Program-made: the position numbers and the translations under genes | Assembly (NCBI GenBank): GCA_965229355.1 | Contig: OZ245869.1 | Location: forward strand, 930,001 to 994,000 | Direction of reading: 5' to 3' | DNA from: GCA-2737725 sp965229355 | Lineage (GTDB): Bacteria > Pseudomonadota > Alphaproteobacteria > Rhodospirillales > Rhodospirillaceae | DNA: 64,000 nucleotides | Part shown: piece by piece, positions 60,069-64,000 of the stretch | How positions within the stretch are numbered: the first letter of the stretch is position 1 | How the letters are laid out: every line of letters begins with the position of its first letter | Notes under the pieces: generated by a model | What the model was told of the DNA's origin: nothing | The model's input: only the letters and a program-made list of their open reading frames with translations | Databases searched by the model: none

Positions 60069-61433
60069 TTAGGTTCCTTTTGCGCCCGCGCCTTTATCTA
60101 ACGCTTCAGGTTTGAGCGGCGCCATGGTGTTTAAATCCCACAGCTTCGGATCAAACGTGCGCTTCGTTTCTTTTTGCACCGGATAACCGTGCACGTCTTT
60201 TTCGCTATCGATGATCACACCGCGCGATTCAGCCACATCTGCAATGATGCGAATGTCATTGTAATCGCGGTCCCACGGGCGCGCACCCGCTTCAGCCAAG
60301 ACCGATTTCTGCACATCTGCGGCGGGCATCGGCTTCAAACCTTCCGGCCACAGCGGCGGCGTTTTAACTTCGATGATCTTGGCGGGCGATGTGGTGTAGC
60401 TGCCAAACATGGGAATGGCGCGGCCGATTTGATCCACCGCGATGTTATCAAGGCCGTAGTATTCCAAGTCCCCGTAGCCACCGATGGAGAGGAACGCGAT
60501 GTTAGCCGGTGTGGAATGGCCTGCGCGGAGCACGTTGCCGACGGCAACCATCTGGCCGTTTTGGTAGGGCATATTGCCCCACTCTTGCGCCATCAAATTA
60601 TAATGCAGCGCCTTCGCACCGGGATTGAAGATCACATTGTTAACAATGACCCCACGCACGCCGCCTTTGAACAACGGGTTCCGCTCTTCGTTATGCGCGT
60701 ACAAATTCCCAACAATCAGAATATCAGACACGTTGTCGTGAATCAGCGAGCCTTTTGAGTGCTCCAGCTTCGCATGTGTTGAGTGCGACAAGCCTTCGGC
60801 AATCAGGTTGTTGCTAAACGTAATGCGGTGAGATGTACCTTTGCGCCATTCTTCCGGCGTGTTGCCCGTAAAGCGCGGGCCCGAGGCCGATAAATTTTCA
60901 TCCGTGGCCCAAGTGGACGACACGTGATCGACGATCACGTTGTAGGCGGCGATGGTGGAAATTGAATCTTCATCCCAGCCGCTGGACTTCGGTTGATCGG
61001 CTTCACCGGCGCGCACGCGAACATGTTGAATCACGACATCGTGCCCACCGATATCAATGCCGCCTTTAATGAGCGTAATGCCCGGTGATGGCGCGGTTTG
61101 ACCCGCGATGGTGAGATATGGTTCGGTGATCTTGATGGTTTTGCGATCAAGGTCGATCACGCCACCCACTTCAAACACAACAATGCGCGGGCCTTTGGTC
61201 TCAATCGCTTCGCGCAATGATCCAGGGCCAGAGCCCGCCAGCGTCGTGACTTTGATGATATTGCCGCCGCGTCCGCCAGGCGTTGTCGCCGCCCAGCCAA
61301 GCGCTCCAGGGAAGGCTAGTTGCGGTGCAGCAGATGCCTTGAGCTTAGCGTCAGCCGCCAGACCAGCATTTGAAGCTGTAAAAACGAGCAAGCAACCAAG
61401 CGCTGCTGTTTTGAGTACGTTTTGGACGAACAT
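60069..61433 (-). CDS. Pectate lyase (polysaccharide lyase family 1-like)
   Basis: 454 residues with a signal peptide (to A-G-L-A-A-D, residue 27). The N-terminal part has A-F-P-G-A-L-G-W-A-A-T-T-P-G-G-R-G-G, V-T-T-L-A-G-S-G-P-G-S-L-R-E-A-I, then the parallel beta-helix with G-V-I-D-L, I-A-G-Q-T-A-P-S-P-G-I-T-L-I-K-G, V-I-V-D-H-V-S-S-T-W and I-V-G-N-L-Y-A-H-N-E-E-R-N-P. This is the pattern of bacterial pectate lyases that cleave homogalacturonan by beta-elimination, giving unsaturated ends for KduI/KduD. A conserved operator lies about 105 bases upstream of its start. Confidence 0.92.
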   Translation of the reverse strand: MFVQNVLKTAALGCLLVFTASNAGLAADAKLKASAAPQLAFPGALGWAATTPGGRGGNIIKVTTLAGSGPGSLREAIETKGPRIVVFEVGGVIDLDRKTIKITEPYLTIAGQTAPSPGITLIKGGIDIGGHDVVIQHVRVRAGEADQPKSSGWDEDSISTIAAYNVIVDHVSSTWATDENLSASGPRFTGNTPEEWRKGTSHRITFSNNLIAEGLSHSTHAKLEHSKGSLIHDNVSDILIVGNLYAHNEERNPLFKGGVRGVIVNNVIFNPGAKALHYNLMAQEWGNMPYQNGQMVAVGNVLRAGHSTPANIAFLSIGGYGDLEYYGLDNIAVDQIGRAIPMFGSYTTSPAKIIEVKTPPLWPEGLKPMPAADVQKSVLAEAGARPWDRDYNDIRIIADVAESRGVIIDSEKDVHGYPVQKETKRTFDPKLWDLNTMAPLKPEALDKGAGAKGT

Positions 61434-61538
61434 TTAACCCCTCCCCAGGGACCGAAAGTGTGCGCGTTTGGGCCTGCCGGTTCAATGCCACAGCGGCCCC
61501 AACCACGCTCTTAAAAGTGTCACGGAATCATTTGAAAA

Positions 61539-61552
61539 TGACACCGGTATCA
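61539..61552. promoter_or_regulatory. Operator copy D (TGACACCGGTATCA), divergent promoter
   Basis: Identical to the site at 54363-54376; 16 bases match when extended. It sits between pectate lyase (start 61433, minus) and the FAH-family gene (start 61614, plus), so one site could control both transcripts. Confidence 0.8.
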
Positions 61553-61613
61553 TATACAGAAATGATAGGTTTTTAATAGGTTTGAGACAAGCGCTTCGGG
61601 ACGCTGAATACAG

Positions 61614-62441
61614 ATGAATCTGGCTATGGAACGCGCTGCAGCGCAGCAACCGGCAGAGATCGCCGGTGCGCTGGTTCAGGCCCGTTTGCGCGGACAAAGT
61701 TTGCCTGCGTTTCCAGGCTTGCAGCCCGACGATTTGCAAACCGCCTACGCATGCCAAGAGCATGGCATCAGCATCTTTCCCGATGACATTGCGGGCTGGA
61801 AAATCGGCCGTTTGTCCCCGGACCAGGAAAAGAAATTCGGCCAGATGCGATTGTCTGGCCCGATCTTCAAAAAGGCTGTGCGACACGCACATCAAGATGT
61901 GAGCATTGCCTTCCCAGTGTTTGAAGGTGGCTTTGCTGCCGTCGAATCAGAGTTTGTTTTGCGCCTGGGCTGCGATGCGCCCGCCGACAAAACCACATGG
62001 ACGATCTCTGAGGCCGCCGACATGGTGGAGGCGATGCACATCGGCATCGAAACCGCTGGCAGCCCCATGGCTGCGATCAACGATCTGGGTGGCACAGCTG
62101 TCATTTCCGATTTCGGCAATAACGCAGGGCTTATTTTGGGCCCTGAAATTGCCAACTGGGCCGCGCGCAAGCTCGACAGTTTATGCGTCTCGACATCTAT
62201 CAACGGTGTTGTCGCCGGGCAAGGCAATGCCTCGGGCATTCCGGGTGGGCCAGTGGAAGCGTTGCGCTTTTTGCTGGAGCACACCGCACAACGTGGCCGC
62301 CCCTTAAAGAAAGACATGCTGATTTCAACGGGTGCGGTCACCGGCATTCACAGTGTTGTCGTGGGGCAAACCGGTCTGGCTGACTTTGGGGCCGATGGCC
62401 GCATTGCCTGCCACGCAGTTAAAGCGACGCCGCAAGGATAA
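61614..62441 (+). CDS. FAH-superfamily hydrolase/hydratase (2-keto-4-pentenoate hydratase-like)
   Basis: 275 residues of the fumarylacetoacetase/hydratase superfamily, closer in look to 2-keto-4-pentenoate hydratases (MhpD/DmpE): an N-terminal helical part with A-Y-A-C-Q-E-H and G-W-K-I-G-R, the acidic metal-site segment F-A-A-V-E-S-E-F-V-L-R-L (E-x-E pair), a M-H-I-G-I-E-T-A-G-S-P and a C-terminal G-A-V-T-G-I-H-S-V-V-V-G-Q. It starts ATG 61614 or Met5 (61626). It is in the pectin regulon because it lies behind an operator copy and ahead of the uronate transporter, but it has no assigned step in the classical KDG pathway. A sugar-acid dehydratase-like or ring-opening side reaction is possible. 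Confidence 0.82.
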   Translation: MNLAMERAAAQQPAEIAGALVQARLRGQSLPAFPGLQPDDLQTAYACQEHGISIFPDDIAGWKIGRLSPDQEKKFGQMRLSGPIFKKAVRHAHQDVSIAFPVFEGGFAAVESEFVLRLGCDAPADKTTWTISEAADMVEAMHIGIETAGSPMAAINDLGGTAVISDFGNNAGLILGPEIANWAARKLDSLCVSTSINGVVAGQGNASGIPGGPVEALRFLLEHTAQRGRPLKKDMLISTGAVTGIHSVVVGQTGLADFGADGRIACHAVKATPQG

Positions 62442-62531
62442 TTACGACGAGAGACGCGGGCTTGCCCGTGATGATTTAATGGGAACCACTGGCTCTTGCG
62501 CCGCCGGTGGCTAGACTTGGGGAGGTATCCC

Positions 62532-63833
62532 ATGAACGTTGACGCAACACGTAACGCCGCAGAGCAATCTGCGGTCGCAAAAGCGGGCCACCGACGTTGG
62601 GTGATCTGCGGGCTTTTGTTTTCCGCTGCGATCATCAATTACATCGACCGCCAGATCATTGGTGTTTTGAAACCCACATTGCAGGCCGAGTTTGGCTGGT
62701 CGGAAATGACCTATGCCGACATCGTGTTCTGGTTCCAGACAGCGTATGCAGTTGGCTACTTGGTATTCGGCGCGATCATTGATCGCATCGGCGCGCGGTT
62801 AGGCTTCGGGTTTGCGGTGATCATCTGGACCATCGCGCACATGGGCCACGCCGCGTGCTCTAGCGTTGTGCACTTCATGATTGCGCGCTTTGCGTTGGGG
62901 ATCGGTGAGTCCGGTAACTTCCCTGCCGGTTTGAAAAGCATCGCTGAGTGGTTCCCGAAACGCGAACGCGCCTTTGCGACGGGTATTTTCAACGCCGGAA
63001 CCAACATCGGCGCCATCGTGACACCGATGATCGTGCCCGTGCTAACATTGACGTGGGGCTGGCAATCAGCCTTCATTGTCACAGGCCTTCTCAGTGTGAT
63101 TTGGGTGATCGCATGGTTTGCGCTCTATCGCAGACCTTCAGAAGACCCGCATTTGTCTGACGCGGAGCGCGCCTACATCCTCAGCGATCCGCCGGACACG
63201 ACAGCACAACAAAAAATGCCGTGGACGCAATTGCTGCGCCACAAAGAAACCTGGGCGTATGCAGCAGGTAAATTCCTGATCGATCCGATCTGGTGGATGT
63301 TCCTGTTCTGGCTACCGGACTTTTTGGCGAAAACCTACAGCCTGGATTTGAAAACCTTCGGGCCACCACTGATCGTAATTTATCTGATCTCAGATATCGG
63401 CAGCATCGGCGGCGGTTGGGCGTCATCAAAACTGATCGCACGCGGATACTCGCTGAATGCCGCGCGTAAACTCACCATGCTGTTCTGCGCGATCTTGGTA
63501 ATGCCCGTGATGTTTGCACAAAATGCCGACAACGTGTGGCTGGCGGTATTGATCATTGGCTTAGCAACGGCCGCACACCAGGGCTTCTCGGCCAACCTCT
63601 ACACGCTGCCCTCAGATGTGTTCCCGCGTGCAGCCGTTGCATCTGTCGTCGGCATCGGCGGTACAGTGGGCGCGATTGGCGGCATGTTGATGACGCAGTA
63701 TGTGGGTTATGTGCTGGAAGCGATTGGCAGCTACACGCCAATCTTTGTTGTGGCGGGCCTTGTCTATCTGTTGGCATTGTTGGTCGTGCACGTTCTGGTG
63801 CCACGATATGAACCAGTTAAAACTCACGAGTAA
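62532..63833 (+). CDS. Hexuronate-type MFS transporter (ExuT-like)
   Basis: The start is ATG 62532 (MNVDATRNAAEQ...), with a GGGGAGG ribosome site 6 bases upstream; a frame from 62496 is unlikely. The 433-residue protein has twelve helices in the anion:cation symporter family pattern: N-Y-I-D-R-Q-I-I-G near residue 40, Y-L-V-F-G-A-I-I-D-R-I-G-A-R-L-G, G-I-G-E-S-G-N-F-P-A-G-L-K-S, and G-G-W-A-S-S-K-L-I-A-R-G-Y-S. ExuT/UxaT-type relatives import galacturonate or glucuronate by proton symport. The setting with pectate lyase and KDG genes supports hexuronate uptake. Confidence 0.9.
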   Translation: MNVDATRNAAEQSAVAKAGHRRWVICGLLFSAAIINYIDRQIIGVLKPTLQAEFGWSEMTYADIVFWFQTAYAVGYLVFGAIIDRIGARLGFGFAVIIWTIAHMGHAACSSVVHFMIARFALGIGESGNFPAGLKSIAEWFPKRERAFATGIFNAGTNIGAIVTPMIVPVLTLTWGWQSAFIVTGLLSVIWVIAWFALYRRPSEDPHLSDAERAYILSDPPDTTAQQKMPWTQLLRHKETWAYAAGKFLIDPIWWMFLFWLPDFLAKTYSLDLKTFGPPLIVIYLISDIGSIGGGWASSKLIARGYSLNAARKLTMLFCAILVMPVMFAQNADNVWLAVLIIGLATAAHQGFSANLYTLPSDVFPRAAVASVVGIGGTVGAIGGMLMTQYVGYVLEAIGSYTPIFVVAGLVYLLALLVVHVLVPRYEPVKTHE

Positions 63834-63836
63834 ATA

Positions 63837-64000
63837 ATGGCGTCACTCCCTGCGGCACTGCTGGAAGATCGTATCGTCGCTGTTTTGCGCGCACCATCGC
63901 TCGCCAACGTAGACGGCATCATCAACGGGCTGGCCGAAGCCGGTATTCGCAGTATCGAACTGACCTACACCATTGGCGACGTGCTAAAGCATGTTGAGCA
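63837..64000 (+). CDS. eda: KDPG aldolase, N-terminal part (cut by window edge)
   Basis: It starts ATG 63837, four bases after the transporter stop, and runs off the window after 54 full codons. The visible part has the KDPG/KHG aldolase opening: L-L-E-D-R-I-V-A-V-L-R-A and G-L-A-E-A-G-I-R-S-I-E-L-T-Y-T with the catalytic Glu of the (I/V)-E-(V/L)-T motif. It would split KDPG to pyruvate and glyceraldehyde 3-phosphate, completing the route from pectin. The short visible length limits certainty between KDPG and 2-keto-4-hydroxyglutarate activity. Confidence 0.85.
   Translation, partial: MASLPAALLEDRIVAVLRAPSLANVDGIINGLAEAGIRSIELTYTIGDVLKHVE

Noticed and set aside
1..64000. CRISPR arrays, tRNA/rRNA genes, insertion sequences, phage genes
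   Set aside because: I looked for short regularly spaced repeats, cloverleaf-like sequences, transposase motifs and integrase genes and saw none that I could support.

Overview
The window looks like a chromosomal segment of a Gram-negative, free-living heterotrophic proteobacterium. TonB-dependent receptors, lipoproteins, Tat signals and a periplasmic-binding-protein ABC importer imply an outer membrane. The style of the TonB receptors (Caulobacter/Sphingomonas-like plugs) and the cob gene set point to Alphaproteobacteria. That placement is inference, because there is no rRNA or other phylogenetic anchor here. I saw no tRNA, rRNA, CRISPR array, transposase or phage gene. Coding density is high and most genes sit in tight operons.

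Region 1 (1-12.8 kb): the end of an MFS transporter, then two paralogous copies of a cell-envelope gene cassette lying head to tail. Each copy has a Cys-rich secreted protein of unknown family, a DUF1587/1595/1592/1588/1585-type lipoprotein with one CxxCH haem motif, a Tat-exported DUF1552 protein and a triple-repeat 'Yx(FWY)xxD' secreted protein. Each is accompanied by a CHRD-domain protein: divergent in copy 1, operon leader in copy 2. This is the least explained part of the window and the best candidate for an undescribed system.

Region 2 (13.0-19.8 kb): a Tat-exported double-cupin protein, then two tandem, partly gene-converted TonB-dependent receptors. The receptors share a 44-bp upstream element and near-identical terminators.

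Region 3 (19.8-38.3 kb): amino-acid catabolism. An Lrp regulator diverges from a fused indolepyruvate ferredoxin oxidoreductase. A leucine/isovalerate operon follows (acyl-CoA dehydrogenase, both methylcrotonyl-CoA carboxylase subunits, MaoC hydratase, CitE-like lyase) with a divergent TetR regulator. Then comes a phenylalanine/tyrosine operon (hppD, hmgA, fahA, maiA, phhA, plus an SBF-type symporter) with a divergent Lrp regulator, and an aminotransferase that could supply the Tyr to 4-hydroxyphenylpyruvate step.

Region 4 (38.3-50.0 kb): a long cobalamin uptake and salvage operon behind a clear cobalamin riboswitch: btuB, cobC, cobO, btuF, btuC, btuD, cbiB, cobQ, cobT, cobS and a small tyrosine-phosphatase-like gene. 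cobU is divergent. No corrin-ring genes are present.

Region 5 (50-64 kb): a PhnA-like gene and a TauE/SafE gene, then a pectin/galacturonate locus: LacI regulator, kduI, kduD, TonB receptor, kdgK, carboxylesterase, pectate lyase, an FAH-family protein, a hexuronate-type MFS transporter and the start of a KDPG aldolase gene. One palindromic 14-16-mer recurs exactly in front of the TonB receptor (twice) and between the pectate lyase and FAH-family genes, with a degenerate copy before kduI. It is a convincing candidate operator for the LacI protein.
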